A DNA stretch of 64,000 bases from Devriesea agamarum (GTDB lineage Bacteria; Actinomycetota; Actinomycetes; Actinomycetales; Dermabacteraceae), in contig NZ_LN849456.1 in assembly GCF_900070355.1 (NCBI RefSeq), positions 806,001 to 870,000 of the forward strand. Reading direction: 5' to 3'. Each line of letters opens with the position of its first letter. Within the stretch, counting starts at the first letter, position 1. The position numbers and the translations under genes are program-made. Below the pieces are notes generated by a model. It ran no database searches and was not told the origin of the DNA. It saw only the letters and a list, made by a program, of their open reading frames with translations. Shown in pieces: positions 48,213 through 57,579 of the stretch.

Positions 48213-49460
48213 ATGGCCCTCTGGCTCGACACCCCGGCACATCGGACCTGGCTGGAAGGAGAAGGCGATCTCCTTCTCGACTTCGCCTCAGCTTCCGTTC
48301 GCCCCGATGGCGGCTTTGCTTGGCTCCATGAGCAAGGAGAACCGGACCTGAGCCGACCTGCTGAGCTGTGGATTACCTGTCGGATGACCCACTGTTTTGC
48401 GCTAGGTCATATGCTCGGGCGGCCCGACTGCGGTCGTATCGCAGATCACGGATTGCGATCTCTGCGCGGAGTCTTTTTTGACCCAGAGCATGGCGGTTGG
48501 TTCTCCGCTGTTGCCGACGGTAAACCAGTAGATGATTCAAAGCAGGCGTATGCGCACGCGTTCGTGGTGCTGGCAGCAGCTTCTGCAACAGCTGCTGGTC
48601 GCCCCGGCGCCCAGGAATTACTGAATCAGGCGCTCACCGTCCTCGACGAACGGTTCTTCGATGCCGAGGCGGGGATGAGTGTTGACACGTTCAACCGCGA
48701 TTTCTCCGAATGCGAGGAGTACCGCGGCATTAACGCGAACATGCACACGGTGGAGGCCCTGCTTGCGGCCGCGGATGTCACCGGGGAGCGTCGTTGGCTA
48801 GACCGCGCAGTCGGCATTATCACCAAGGCGGTTAACGAGTTCGCCCGCGCTAATAGTTGGCGGCTGCCCGAGCACTTTGATACCTCGTGGAAACCTCTTC
48901 TGGAATACAACCGTGACCAGCCCGATCACCCGTTCCGTCCGTTCGGCGCCACGATCGGACACTGGCTCGAATGGGCTCGGCTCACCCTCCATGCCCGGGG
49001 TGCGTTGCTCGCGAAGGACGGGTCGGCCCCAGATTGGATGCTCGAGGCATCACGTGCACTGATTGATGCGTCAGCTGAAAGCTTTGGGCAAGACGGCGCC
49101 CCCGGCTTCGTCTACACGGTTGACTGGGACGGGCAACCCGTGGTGCATGAGCGGATGCACTGGGTTCCTGCCGAGGCCGTGGGCGCGGCCGCGGTGATGT
49201 ACCGGGCGACCGGGGAAGAAAAGTATGCGCGGCTATACGAGCAGTGGTGGGAGTACATTGCCGAGTACTTCCTCGATTCCGAGTTCGGATCATGGCATCA
49301 CGAGCTCGATCGTCACAATGCCCCGCAGGGCACGGTCTGGCCCGGTAAGCCCGACGCCTATCACGCGTTCCAGGCCACTCTCATTCCTCGTTTACCGGTG
49401 ACGCCGGTCCTCGCCGCCGCGCTGCGCGAGAATTTACTGGACGCGCCCTCGGCACGTTAA
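48213..49460 (+). CDS. AGE/YihS-family sugar isomerase
   Basis: A 415-residue (alpha/alpha)6-barrel protein of the N-acylglucosamine-2-epimerase family. Active-site-type motifs are GINANMHTVEALLAA, SWRLPEHFD, GHWLEWARL, HWVPAEAVGAAAV and WPGKPDAYHAFQA. The general pattern is closest to YihS-like aldose-ketose isomerases acting on mannose or sulfoquinovose; the exact sugar is inferred. AAAGGAG lies seven bases before the ATG. It is one base after orn, so the two are co-transcribed, without an obvious metabolic link. Confidence 0.85.
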   Translation: MALWLDTPAHRTWLEGEGDLLLDFASASVRPDGGFAWLHEQGEPDLSRPAELWITCRMTHCFALGHMLGRPDCGRIADHGLRSLRGVFFDPEHGGWFSAVADGKPVDDSKQAYAHAFVVLAAASATAAGRPGAQELLNQALTVLDERFFDAEAGMSVDTFNRDFSECEEYRGINANMHTVEALLAAADVTGERRWLDRAVGIITKAVNEFARANSWRLPEHFDTSWKPLLEYNRDQPDHPFRPFGATIGHWLEWARLTLHARGALLAKDGSAPDWMLEASRALIDASAESFGQDGAPGFVYTVDWDGQPVVHERMHWVPAEAVGAAAVMYRATGEEKYARLYEQWWEYIAEYFLDSEFGSWHHELDRHNAPQGTVWPGKPDAYHAFQATLIPRLPVTPVLAAALRENLLDAPSAR

Positions 49461-49483
49461 GACACTCAGCCTTAACCCGATAA

Positions 49484-49532
49484 CGCGTCGCGTCCTGGCA
49501 GAACTGCTGATGCACTGCCAGGACGCGACGCG
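49484..49532 (+). terminator. Terminator after the isomerase gene
   Basis: Perfect 18-base arms (49484-49501 and 49515-49532) around a 13-base loop, 24 bases after the stop codon at 49460, with TTT following. Confidence 0.85.
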
Positions 49533-49622
49533 TTTCACAGTCGCCGAAGGCTGTTCGGTGCAGGAAGTTGTTCCTAGGCACGGTATGCTTATAAACCGTT
49601 GCGGGCTGCGGCACGCAATATG

Positions 49623-49698
49623 GTGGGCGTAGCTCAGTAGGTAGAGCATCTGGTTGTGGTCCAGAAGGTCGCGGGTTCAAACCCCGTCGCTCACCCCA
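49623..49698 (+). tRNA. tRNA-His (anticodon GTG)
   Basis: A cloverleaf with acceptor GTGGGCG paired to CGCTCAC, an additional 5' G at 49622 available as G-1, anticodon loop TTGTGGT giving GTG, T-arm CGGGTTCAAACCCCG, and discriminator C opposite G-1. CCA is encoded. Confidence 0.96.
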
Positions 49699-49703
49699 CT
49701 GTG

Positions 49704-49751
49704 AAGAGCGCGAACTGCGGTTCAGGTTTCCTGATCGTGATTCGCGCTCTT
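49704..49751 (+). terminator. Terminator of tRNA-His
   Basis: Arms AAGAGCGCGAA (49704-49714) and TTCGCGCTCTT (49741-49751) with further T residues following on the plus strand. Confidence 0.85.
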
Positions 49752-49835
49752 TTTATGTCTGCTTATGTCTGCGTCCGCCGTGCTTGTGACCGACGTGTAT
49801 ACACGTGCTATCTTGCCCCTTCACAGTGTTTGCGC

Positions 49836-51209
49836 TCACCCGCGCAGGTTTTGATATGCCTCCAGCGCTTCCCGACGCGATGAGGCAAGGTCGACAATTG
49901 GGTCAGGGTAATCGTCTGTGCCTAGGTGCGGTAACCAGCGGCGCACATACAGGTCCTGGGGATCGAAGCGTTCGCGTTGCCGCTGGGGGTTGAAGATCCT
50001 GAAGTATGGGGCCGCGTCGTCCCCCGATCCTGCGACCCACTGCCAGTTAAAGGGGTTAGAGGCTTCGTCAGCGTCCACCAATGTGTCCCAGAACCATTCT
50101 TCGCCGCGGCGCCAATGAATCTGAAGGTTTTTCACTAGGAACGATGCCGTCACCATCCTGACTCGATTGTGCATGGTTCCGGTGACCCACAGTTCTCTCA
50201 TTCCGGCGTCGACCAGTGGAATGCCGGTTTGCGCCCGAGTCCACGCCCGGAATACGGCAGGATCGTCTGACCAGGGATAGCGGTCAAATTCGGGCCGAAC
50301 GTTTTGCGTGGCAAGGTGTGGAAGATGGTAGAGGCGGTGCCAGGCAAACTCTCTCCACAGCAACTCGGAACGAAAGGTTTCGGGTCCGCGTCCCTGTCCA
50401 TGGACCTGATGCCACACCTCGTGAGGCGAGATCTCCCCAAATCGAAGATGAGCCGAGAGCCGTGACGTACCGTCGAGATAGGGATGGTCGCGGTCATCCG
50501 CATAGGTATCGAGAATTCGGTCGAGATGCCGAAGCCGCTGCCTGGCACCCGCCTCCCCCGGTTGCCAGGTCTGACGTAAGCCGTGACTCCAATCAGGCTT
50601 CCGAGGACAATACCCGCGCATCTCGAGGCTTTCACTCCAGATGTCCTTAGCTAGCCACTGATGAAGCGACCGGCCTGCAACCTGCTTGCCGAGGTTCTGC
50701 GGACCGCGCAGGTTTTTCGGCAGACCGCAGGGCAATCTCAATGGGTTCGCTCCACGATGCGCCCGGGCGTAGGCCGAGAACACGCGGAAAGGTGTGGACT
50801 CACGGGTCATCACTGTCCATGGTTCGCGCAACAGATATCCGCCGTAGCTATCGGCGGCGATCCCCTGGCCCCGCAAGCTGTGTTTGACTCGCGTATCCAC
50901 ATCGCGTCGAGGCTCGTGATAGCGACGCGACCACGTGATTCTGGTGGCGTCGCAGGCTGCTACGAGGTCGGGGATAACCTGTTCAGCATTTCCGGCTGCA
51001 AGCACCAGAGGAATACCCAACTCTCGTAGGTCAGTGGCGAGCGCGCTCAAGGAATGATGTAGCCACCAGCGAGAGGCTGCCCCTAATTCTCGTGCACCGG
51101 GGATGTCTTCCGCGAGGTGAACCGCGATCACCTCGTCGTCGGCAGCAGCTGACAGGGCGAGATTATCGTGCAGCCGCAGATCGTCGCGGATCCACCAAAT
51201 CGTTGTCAC
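49836..51209 (-). CDS. phrB: Deoxyribodipyrimidine photolyase
   Basis: A 457-residue cryptochrome/photolyase. The N-terminal alpha/beta antenna domain starts with TTIWWIRDDLRLHDN. The C-terminal FAD domain includes DGTSRLSAHLRFGEISPHEVW, ELLWREFAWHRLYH, TGIPLVDAGMREL, TGTMHNRVRM and NPFNWQWVAGSG. It repairs cyclobutane pyrimidine dimers with light. The start is GTG at 51209. A lipoprotein gene ends nine bases upstream on the same strand. Confidence 0.95.
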   Translation of the reverse strand: MTTIWWIRDDLRLHDNLALSAAADDEVIAVHLAEDIPGARELGAASRWWLHHSLSALATDLRELGIPLVLAAGNAEQVIPDLVAACDATRITWSRRYHEPRRDVDTRVKHSLRGQGIAADSYGGYLLREPWTVMTRESTPFRVFSAYARAHRGANPLRLPCGLPKNLRGPQNLGKQVAGRSLHQWLAKDIWSESLEMRGYCPRKPDWSHGLRQTWQPGEAGARQRLRHLDRILDTYADDRDHPYLDGTSRLSAHLRFGEISPHEVWHQVHGQGRGPETFRSELLWREFAWHRLYHLPHLATQNVRPEFDRYPWSDDPAVFRAWTRAQTGIPLVDAGMRELWVTGTMHNRVRMVTASFLVKNLQIHWRRGEEWFWDTLVDADEASNPFNWQWVAGSGDDAAPYFRIFNPQRQRERFDPQDLYVRRWLPHLGTDDYPDPIVDLASSRREALEAYQNLRG

Positions 51210-51218
51210 GGGTTTACT

Positions 51219-52253
51219 TTATGGGAGTTTCGCAAACACGTATCCTGGACGCTGGTCGAGGAATGGCTGGTAGGTCGCATACCAGGTGCCGTCGCCGCCA
51301 CCACCCTCAGTTCCTCGAATCGTGCATAGCAAGTGCTGACCGCGGTCAAGCACTTTGCAGCGGGTGTCGATGTGTGCAGGCACCTGACCGTCCTCGCGCC
51401 ACGCCAGCAGGACACCGTTGCGTGCTGTCCGATTCGCGATAGCTCGGGTCATGCGTGCCGGGCCGGTGCTGGCGGACGTAGACAATCCGACAGCGGGAGC
51501 GTAGAAGACCTGCGTGCCGCTGGGGATCGCAAACCTGGCTCCATCATCGTGGGCCCCGCGAATTTTCGAGAGCACCACGCGGTTGCCGTAACCGGTTTGT
51601 GCGAGCAGGACATCTGCGTTAAGAGTTTGACCGCCGATGGTGAGGGTGCACGGTTGAGCTGGTCCTCCCAGGGTGATGGTGTGCGTGCAGGTCATTTTCC
51701 CTGAACGGCCGTCCAGATCGATGGGGGCCGATAACTCTGTCGCCATATATTCTTTCGGGGTCAGGCTGGTCCCAGACCCGTGAATCAGAACTTGCGACAG
51801 CGCCCCGCTATGCTTCACATCCGACGTGCGTAACGCACCTGGCTCAGCGAGGATCGTGCCCTTCCACGACGATGGAATCTTCACAGGCGAGCGTTGATCT
51901 GAGGCAGAGGTGCCCCCAAGGCGGTGAGCTTCGTCCCCGTGCACGCCGTAAGCCGCGATGCTTTGTCCGCTGCCGCGTCCTGCATCAGCTTGATCAGGCC
52001 CGGGCGATGAGTGGCTTACCGAGTTTGGCTGGGGCACAGCCCCGGATTGGGTACCGTTTGTGCTGTTGCCCGGTGATAACACCTTTGAGGTATTCGTGTG
52101 GGCCTGTTGCGAGGCATCCGGAGCATGGTCAGTTGAGGGCCCGGCCTGGCAACCGGCCAGCGTCACCACACAGGCCGCAGCCATCGCTAACGCGCTGCGC
52201 CAGCTCACGTTTCGGGCTTGCACAGCACGTGTGCCAGGTTGAATTGCACCCAT
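51219..52253 (-). CDS. Putative lipoprotein, unknown function
   Basis: A 344-residue protein with a lipobox at the end of its signal peptide (ACVVTLAGC, Cys near residue 35), a Ser/Pro/Gln-rich linker (about 40-130), and a globular C-terminal region with paired cysteines (MTCTHTITL/QPCTLTI; TRCKVL/LLCTIRG). The pattern suggests an extracellular, lipid-anchored domain stabilised by disulfides. No family recognised. AAAGGA precedes the ATG. A hairpin separates it from the importer operon upstream, so it may not belong to that system. Confidence 0.7.
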   Translation of the reverse strand: MGAIQPGTRAVQARNVSWRSALAMAAACVVTLAGCQAGPSTDHAPDASQQAHTNTSKVLSPGNSTNGTQSGAVPQPNSVSHSSPGPDQADAGRGSGQSIAAYGVHGDEAHRLGGTSASDQRSPVKIPSSWKGTILAEPGALRTSDVKHSGALSQVLIHGSGTSLTPKEYMATELSAPIDLDGRSGKMTCTHTITLGGPAQPCTLTIGGQTLNADVLLAQTGYGNRVVLSKIRGAHDDGARFAIPSGTQVFYAPAVGLSTSASTGPARMTRAIANRTARNGVLLAWREDGQVPAHIDTRCKVLDRGQHLLCTIRGTEGGGGDGTWYATYQPFLDQRPGYVFAKLP

Positions 52254-52319
52254 CGGAAGGTCCTTTCAAGACTGACCTCGACGCCATCGCGCCGACGTCA
52301 TATCAAGTGGCCGGTTTTC

Positions 52320-52354
52320 GGGTCGGCTGCGGCCCATTGGAGCGCAGCCGACCC
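52320..52354 (-). terminator. Hairpin after the importer operon
   Basis: Perfect 12-base arms GGGTCGGCTGCG (52320-52331) and CGCAGCCGACCC (52343-52354), 57 bases past the stop of the binding-protein gene on the minus strand. No clear T-run. Confidence 0.65.
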
Positions 52355-52410
52355 ACAACCAAACTTTACTAACCCTTGACCTTCATATGCAATTTGTTTG
52401 ACGCTTTGGG

Positions 52411-53421
52411 TTAGAAGACTCCCGGGTACAGGGCTTTCGCCAGGACCTCAACGGCACCGATATTGCCAAGCGTTCCCGGGTGCAAATCTCGCTCAGGAAT
52501 CGCAACCAGGCGGTCGTTCTTCACCGCCGACACATTGGGGAAGGTTTTCTTCAGGTAGTCCCTGGTCTGGTTCTCGTGCTCCGAACCGGTCACCCCGAAC
52601 ACGATCACCTCTGGATTGCGGGCCACCACCTCTTCGGGGTTGATCTGGGCGGCAAAAAACTTTGCGAATTGCGGATCCGTAGGGGAAAACACGTTCTTGC
52701 CGCCCGCCGAGGCCACGATATCGGCCTCAACTCCGGCGCCGATGGCACTCAGCGAGCCACCCTCAACAAAAAGCTGAGCGACAGTTGGACGCGGATGGCC
52801 CGAGATCTTGTCTTCCACCGCCTTCAACCGGTGCTTACCGTCTGCGATGAGCTTATTGGCCTCATCAGGAACGCCCATGATGGCACCAATGTTTTGGATA
52901 TCGGTGAAAACGTCCGCAACCTTCGCGGTATTACGACGGTCCTTACATCCACCGGTTGCGATGTACACATTGGCACCGTTATCGCGCAGCTGCTGAACAG
53001 TGGCAAAGCCCTGTTCCGCCGTGAATTCATACGAGGTCGGAGACACCACAAAATCCGGCGAAACCGAAAGCAACTTTTCACGTGATGGCGGCGCATCCGT
53101 GCTGAGCACCGGAATGTCCTTAGCCTGCTGAGCCACATCAGCGGGAAGCTCCGACACCCCGGTCTGAGCCTGAGCCACGATCGCATCACGCAACCCCATC
53201 CGAAGTAGCAGCTCAGTCTGCGTCGGCATCAACGAAACCACCTTGGTGGGCGTCTTATGGAAGACCAGCTGCTGGCCGCAGTTATCGATACGTTCGATCG
53301 CCTCGGTCTTTTTTGAATCTGCTTTGTCCGTGCTCACCGACGTTCCACAGGCGCTGAGAAGCAAAGGCACCGTCGCGATGGTAGCGATCATGGAGGTCAG
53401 GGAACGGGATGAGATTTTCAT
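52411..53421 (-). CDS. Metal-chelate/cobalamin-type ABC substrate-binding lipoprotein (BtuF/FepB fold)
   Basis: A 336-residue lipoprotein with the lipobox PLLLSACGTS near residue 25. The mature part matches class III binding proteins (Peripla_BP_2): DNCGQQLVF, TPTKVVSLMPTQTELLLRMG in the N-lobe and VEADIVASAGGKNVF, NPEVIVFG in the C-lobe. The ligand class includes siderophores, heme, cobalamin and F420-0 precursors; the sequence alone does not decide. The ATG at 53421 overlaps the ATPase stop by four bases. It is the last gene of the five-gene leftward operon. Confidence 0.88.
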   Translation of the reverse strand: MKISSRSLTSMIATIATVPLLLSACGTSVSTDKADSKKTEAIERIDNCGQQLVFHKTPTKVVSLMPTQTELLLRMGLRDAIVAQAQTGVSELPADVAQQAKDIPVLSTDAPPSREKLLSVSPDFVVSPTSYEFTAEQGFATVQQLRDNGANVYIATGGCKDRRNTAKVADVFTDIQNIGAIMGVPDEANKLIADGKHRLKAVEDKISGHPRPTVAQLFVEGGSLSAIGAGVEADIVASAGGKNVFSPTDPQFAKFFAAQINPEEVVARNPEVIVFGVTGSEHENQTRDYLKKTFPNVSAVKNDRLVAIPERDLHPGTLGNIGAVEVLAKALYPGVF

Positions 53422-54386
53422 GAGGTGGGGATTCCTTCCTGGGATCCGGGTGTTGGTGACACCGTGGTGTCGGCGGGCGCGGTCATTGAGGCTGTGCCCA
53501 CTGAATCCGCGTCGAACTGAGGAGTAGGCCTGGCTTCGCAGGCAGGCATGACATCGGGAACCGGCAGGGCATCGGAGGATTGCCTCGCGTCGAAGCGCGA
53601 GCACAACGAGTCATCGTGCGAAGCCCGCGCATCAAATAGGAAATGCTTTCGCCCGGTGCGAGGGTGGTTGACGGTTGTGGAGTCCACACCAAAGACGGAT
53701 CGAACAAGGCGCGCATTGAGGATGTCCTGGGGCGGTCCGTAGCTGATGAGCCGTCCATCTTTGAGGATCGCCAATGCGTCACAGGAATGAGCCGCAAGAT
53801 TCAGATCATGCAAAGCCACCAAGGCCGTACGCCCGCTAGCTTGAACTAAATCGAGAAGCTCCAGCTGGTGAGCGATGTCGAGGTGATTTGTCGGCTCATC
53901 CAAAATCAATACCGGCGTGTCTTGCGCCAAAGCCCGCGCAAACAGAACACGCTGCCGCTCGCCACCGGATAACGTCGAGAAAATCCGTTCAACCAGGTGC
54001 TCGGCCCCAACCTGAGCGAGGCAAGAATGCGCCATCGCGATGTCCTCTTGACGGTCCCGCCCAAACCCTCGACCATGGGGGATCCGTCCGAGAAGCACCA
54101 AGTCGATGACTGTGATCTCGAATTCCTCACTGTGTTCCTGGGACATGACTGCAACCCTGCGAGCCACCTCGGGCCGAGGCATAGCCGTCAGTTCATCGTG
54201 GTCATACCAAACCCTGCCCGAGGTGGCAGGCGATACCCCCGAGACGGCCCGTAGGAACGTCGATTTACCGCTGCCATTGGGACCCAGCAAACCCAGAACT
54301 GTCCCCGAGGGAACACAGAGGCTCACATCAGAGAGAATCCAACGCCCACCGCGGCGCACGCCGAGATTCGACGTTTCCACTCTCAC
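53418..54386 (-). CDS. FecE/BtuD-type ABC importer ATPase
   Basis: A 322-residue ATPase. Walker A is GPNGSGKST, the signature TLSGGERQRV, Walker B VLILDEPTNHLD, and the switch His in VALHDLNLAA. This is the FecE/FepC/BtuD class pairing with FecCD permeases. About 70 extra residues at the C-terminus, Asp/Ser/Thr/Pro-rich, exceed the usual 255-residue length. The GTG start overlaps the permease stop (GTGA). Confidence 0.9.
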   Translation of the reverse strand: MRVETSNLGVRRGGRWILSDVSLCVPSGTVLGLLGPNGSGKSTFLRAVSGVSPATSGRVWYDHDELTAMPRPEVARRVAVMSQEHSEEFEITVIDLVLLGRIPHGRGFGRDRQEDIAMAHSCLAQVGAEHLVERIFSTLSGGERQRVLFARALAQDTPVLILDEPTNHLDIAHQLELLDLVQASGRTALVALHDLNLAAHSCDALAILKDGRLISYGPPQDILNARLVRSVFGVDSTTVNHPRTGRKHFLFDARASHDDSLCSRFDARQSSDALPVPDVMPACEARPTPQFDADSVGTASMTAPADTTVSPTPGSQEGIPTS

Positions 54387-55537
54387 TGCCCCACTCCCAT
54401 CTTGTCTGCCCGATCACGGCGTAGCAGCCATAGAAAGAACGGGGCTCCGACGAAAGCGGTGAGCACACCGAGCGGAATTTCGGCTGGGGCAGCCAGGGTT
54501 CGGGCAAGCACATCACACAGCGCAAGAAACACCGCTCCAGCAAGTAAAGCAACCGGCAGCATTCGGCGATGATCAGCACCCACAACAATTCGGGCGATAT
54601 GCGGAATAATAAGCCCGACAAAACCGATCCCCCCGGAGACGGCAACCACGGATCCGGTTAACAACGCAGCGGCGATTAACACAGTGGTGCGCAACTGGTT
54701 CACCCGGATTCCCAAGGCTGACGCGGCGTCATCACCTATCAGCAGAGCGTTGAGCGCCCGTGACCGCAATGCGGCAAACAGCCCGATCACCGCCAGAGCA
54801 ATAGCCGGAAAAATGAGGTGGGACATGGTCGCCGCCGATACCGATCCCAACAGAAAAAACATAATGCCGGGCACGTTTTTGACGTCGGTGGAAATGGTGA
54901 GATAACTGGTGATAGCACTGAACAAAGACCCAAGGGCGACCCCTGCAAGGACCAGCCTTTGCGGCGCGATGCGACCATCCTTACGCGCGAGAATATAGAC
55001 GGCGGCGGTTGCGATCAGGGCACCGAGGAACGCAAAAAACCCCAGTCCGATGGTCGCGCTGATCCCAAAGACGATGGCTGACACAGCCCCGACCCCGGCG
55101 CCAGCCGAAACCCCAAGAATGTACGGCTCAGCCAGGGAGTTATGTACGACCGCCTGCATCAAGCCTCCCGCGAGCGCTAAAGCTGCCCCGGTGATCGCGG
55201 CGAGCACGGTTCGCGGCAGTCGAAACTGCCAGACCGCGTTGTCTTGGACGGTGGTGAGAGAACCATCTGACATCCACGACATATCAGGGATTAAGTGGCC
55301 GAGAATGAGCTGACCAGCCTGGATTGGAGATACCGGGATTGTTCCCACACTGGCCGATATCAAAATAATCGCTACCAGCGCCGCCGTGAGGATCAATATA
55401 AGCACGCGCGGAAGACGGGGATGGCGCCGACCCCGCTCAAGCGCGAACCTCAACGAGGCGGGAGACACCGATGCTCGGCGCGCGCGTATCTCCTCCGGTT
55501 GAGACGGAGGGGTCTGATCGGTTTGTGGCGATGTCAT
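54383..55537 (-). CDS. FecCD-family ABC importer permease
   Basis: A 384-residue integral membrane protein with about ten helices. Family motifs are FRLPRTVLAAITGAALALAG, QAVVHNSLAEPYILGVSAGA and SGGIGFVGLIIPHIARIVVG. It would form a homodimeric channel for an iron-, heme- or cobalamin-type ligand. A polar N-terminal region of about 45 residues precedes the first helix. Start ATG overlaps the stop of the S9 peptidase gene by four bases, tying the importer to the peptidase. Confidence 0.92.
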   Translation of the reverse strand: MTSPQTDQTPPSQPEEIRARRASVSPASLRFALERGRRHPRLPRVLILILTAALVAIILISASVGTIPVSPIQAGQLILGHLIPDMSWMSDGSLTTVQDNAVWQFRLPRTVLAAITGAALALAGGLMQAVVHNSLAEPYILGVSAGAGVGAVSAIVFGISATIGLGFFAFLGALIATAAVYILARKDGRIAPQRLVLAGVALGSLFSAITSYLTISTDVKNVPGIMFFLLGSVSAATMSHLIFPAIALAVIGLFAALRSRALNALLIGDDAASALGIRVNQLRTTVLIAAALLTGSVVAVSGGIGFVGLIIPHIARIVVGADHRRMLPVALLAGAVFLALCDVLARTLAAPAEIPLGVLTAFVGAPFFLWLLRRDRADKMGVGQ

Positions 55538-57579
55538 GGGTGGTGGCAGGCCTTTTCTGTGCGCTGGGGGCGAAGCCCAGTGGTTGCCGCGGCAAAACTG
55601 AGGATGACTGCGGCAAGATCATGAACCCGGTCAAGGTGGTTACTGCCGTGGCCGGTGTGCCGGGCGGTCCACATGGTGGCCTCGGCTCCGACGTCGCGCA
55701 GCACCCGAACCATGCGCTCGGTGTCGTCGGCAGCGACCCGGGAGTCTTCCTCCATCACGATGCCGAGAAAACGCGGTAGTTTTCCGGATGCGGACGTTAA
55801 CGCCTGGGCGCGGGCAAGCGGCGAAATTCGACGCAGCCGAGCCAGCTGTTCGTCCATGTCGTCGACGCATCCCGGTGACGCGACTATTCGGGGCTGACCG
55901 GACTGTATTCGGTTGAATATCTGGGAATTTTGGGTGGACTGAGTGACATTACTGGCGCCGAATTCCGTCATCCACAGGCGTCCGAGCGGATGGGCAGCAA
56001 GGTTCAATAGGTCCAATGGCGCAGCGGTCGATACGATCCCGGCGCAGAGCTCAGGGTGTCCGAGTCCAGCGCTCGCGACGATCACTCCCCCGTGGGAAGC
56101 ACCGACCAGGACCAGCTGATCGGCCCGGGTATAACCGGCCTCTATTAAGCTGCGGGCGGCACATACGAAATCATCGACCGTGCGGTGCTTGTGCTCGCCC
56201 CGACCGGCGTGATGCCAGGGGATACCGCGTTCGCCGCCACCGCGCACATGTGCAATGGCATACCGTCCGCCCTGTTCAACCCAGGCGGAAATGCTCGGGT
56301 CGAAGGTTGGTAAGCACGGCACACCGAAGCCGCCGTAGCAGGTCAGGATCATCGGCCCTGGCCGCGGGCCACATATCGGTTCGGTGACGGTGACGGTGAT
56401 ATCGGTTTCGTCGCTGGCATGCGCTGTATGCCAGTGCGTGCGCACCTGTCCGCGTGTTTGAGCTCTAATCGTCGAGCGCGAGTTCGCAACGACGTCTGCC
56501 CATCGGACCACTCGCGGAGGCTGCACTTGGTTTTCCACCACGAGCATCACCTGCTGGCGCCCTGCCTCGGTGACAGCATCACACAGGCCTGACGTCACAG
56601 CGTTATGACCGGTTTTCGCCGGGTCGGCTATAACAGCGTTATGGATGACGTCGGCGGACACCTCAGGTCCTGCACGATCAGCACAATCGACACCACCATG
56701 GCCGACGTCATCGAGCCCAATCGCGGTGGCGACGGCAGGTTTACCGTGACTCGTCACTGGGTACTCACCACTCGTGCGGCCACCTTCAATCTCGACAATC
56801 ACGCTTCGACCGTTGCGCACCACCACCGCGAAAACGGTCTCCTCTGCGACTGTCCAGCACATCACTTTGGTCTGCGTGCCATCCCACGACCACAGCGGCT
56901 CACCACGTTGGGGATCCACGGCGTGCAAACTCACGCCGTCGTCGACCAATGCCGCCGCACCGATGGCGGCAACGCGAACAATTCCTGGATACTGCGCGAT
57001 CATATGGCCGGATGCTCTGTCGATCAGACGGGTCGGGCGCTTAGGGGCGCTGATGGCGACCAAACCCTGCTCCCCGCCCGGAAAGAGCCTGCTGGTGGCC
57101 GCATCGGGGATGGAGTGCATGAGCACCTGATCGGTGTGAACCCGGTAGGTGACCGCTTGCCCTAGGGGTCTGGCAAAAAACTCTACGGCCAAGGAGTCCT
57201 TCGTCCACAGCATGGGCTCGTACCGGCAGCGCAGGTCAGGAAAGCGCCGTAGCTGACCAGATCGGACATGAAGAACTGCAAAATAGGCGTTTTCATCTGC
57301 GCGTTCAGCCAGCTGGAGTGCGATATGGCGCCGGTCTGGAGACGGCGCCATCGACAATATGTGCTGGTCAGTCTCAAAGAGTGGCCTGTCACCGTCGTAG
57401 ATACCGCGTCGGTGCCGTCCCGGTTTTCTCGACAGCGTGAAGCCACGCTCGGGGATACCTGGCCGGCCGTGGTGCTCCCAGCGGCGTAAACCAGCATCTA
57501 AAACCGGGTCAAGAGCATCTGCAGTGGGGTCATTTATGGGGATGCTATTGAGCCGTGGGGTCGTATCGATGGGGATCAC
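55534..57579 (-). CDS. Prolyl-oligopeptidase-family (S9) serine peptidase
   Basis: A 681-residue protein with an N-terminal beta-propeller-like region (about 50-400) and a C-terminal alpha/beta hydrolase (about 405-665). The triad looks intact: Ser495 in GASHGG, Asp612 in MEEDSRVAADD, and His644 in RHTGHGS. S9 enzymes cut small peptides, often after proline, and some fungal and plant members macrocyclise peptides. There is no signal peptide, so it acts in the cytoplasm. It sits between a propeller protein and an importer, all joined by four-base overlaps, opposite a RiPP biosynthetic operon. Start is GTG at 57579. Confidence 0.9.
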   Translation of the reverse strand: MIPIDTTPRLNSIPINDPTADALDPVLDAGLRRWEHHGRPGIPERGFTLSRKPGRHRRGIYDGDRPLFETDQHILSMAPSPDRRHIALQLAERADENAYFAVLHVRSGQLRRFPDLRCRYEPMLWTKDSLAVEFFARPLGQAVTYRVHTDQVLMHSIPDAATSRLFPGGEQGLVAISAPKRPTRLIDRASGHMIAQYPGIVRVAAIGAAALVDDGVSLHAVDPQRGEPLWSWDGTQTKVMCWTVAEETVFAVVVRNGRSVIVEIEGGRTSGEYPVTSHGKPAVATAIGLDDVGHGGVDCADRAGPEVSADVIHNAVIADPAKTGHNAVTSGLCDAVTEAGRQQVMLVVENQVQPPRVVRWADVVANSRSTIRAQTRGQVRTHWHTAHASDETDITVTVTEPICGPRPGPMILTCYGGFGVPCLPTFDPSISAWVEQGGRYAIAHVRGGGERGIPWHHAGRGEHKHRTVDDFVCAARSLIEAGYTRADQLVLVGASHGGVIVASAGLGHPELCAGIVSTAAPLDLLNLAAHPLGRLWMTEFGASNVTQSTQNSQIFNRIQSGQPRIVASPGCVDDMDEQLARLRRISPLARAQALTSASGKLPRFLGIVMEEDSRVAADDTERMVRVLRDVGAEATMWTARHTGHGSNHLDRVHDLAAVILSFAAATTGLRPQRTEKACHHP

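Noticed and set aside
51219..52253. Lipoprotein as part of the RiPP/importer system
   Set aside because: Same strand, but separated from the importer by a 12-bp-arm hairpin and with its own strong ribosome-binding site; no functional link visible.
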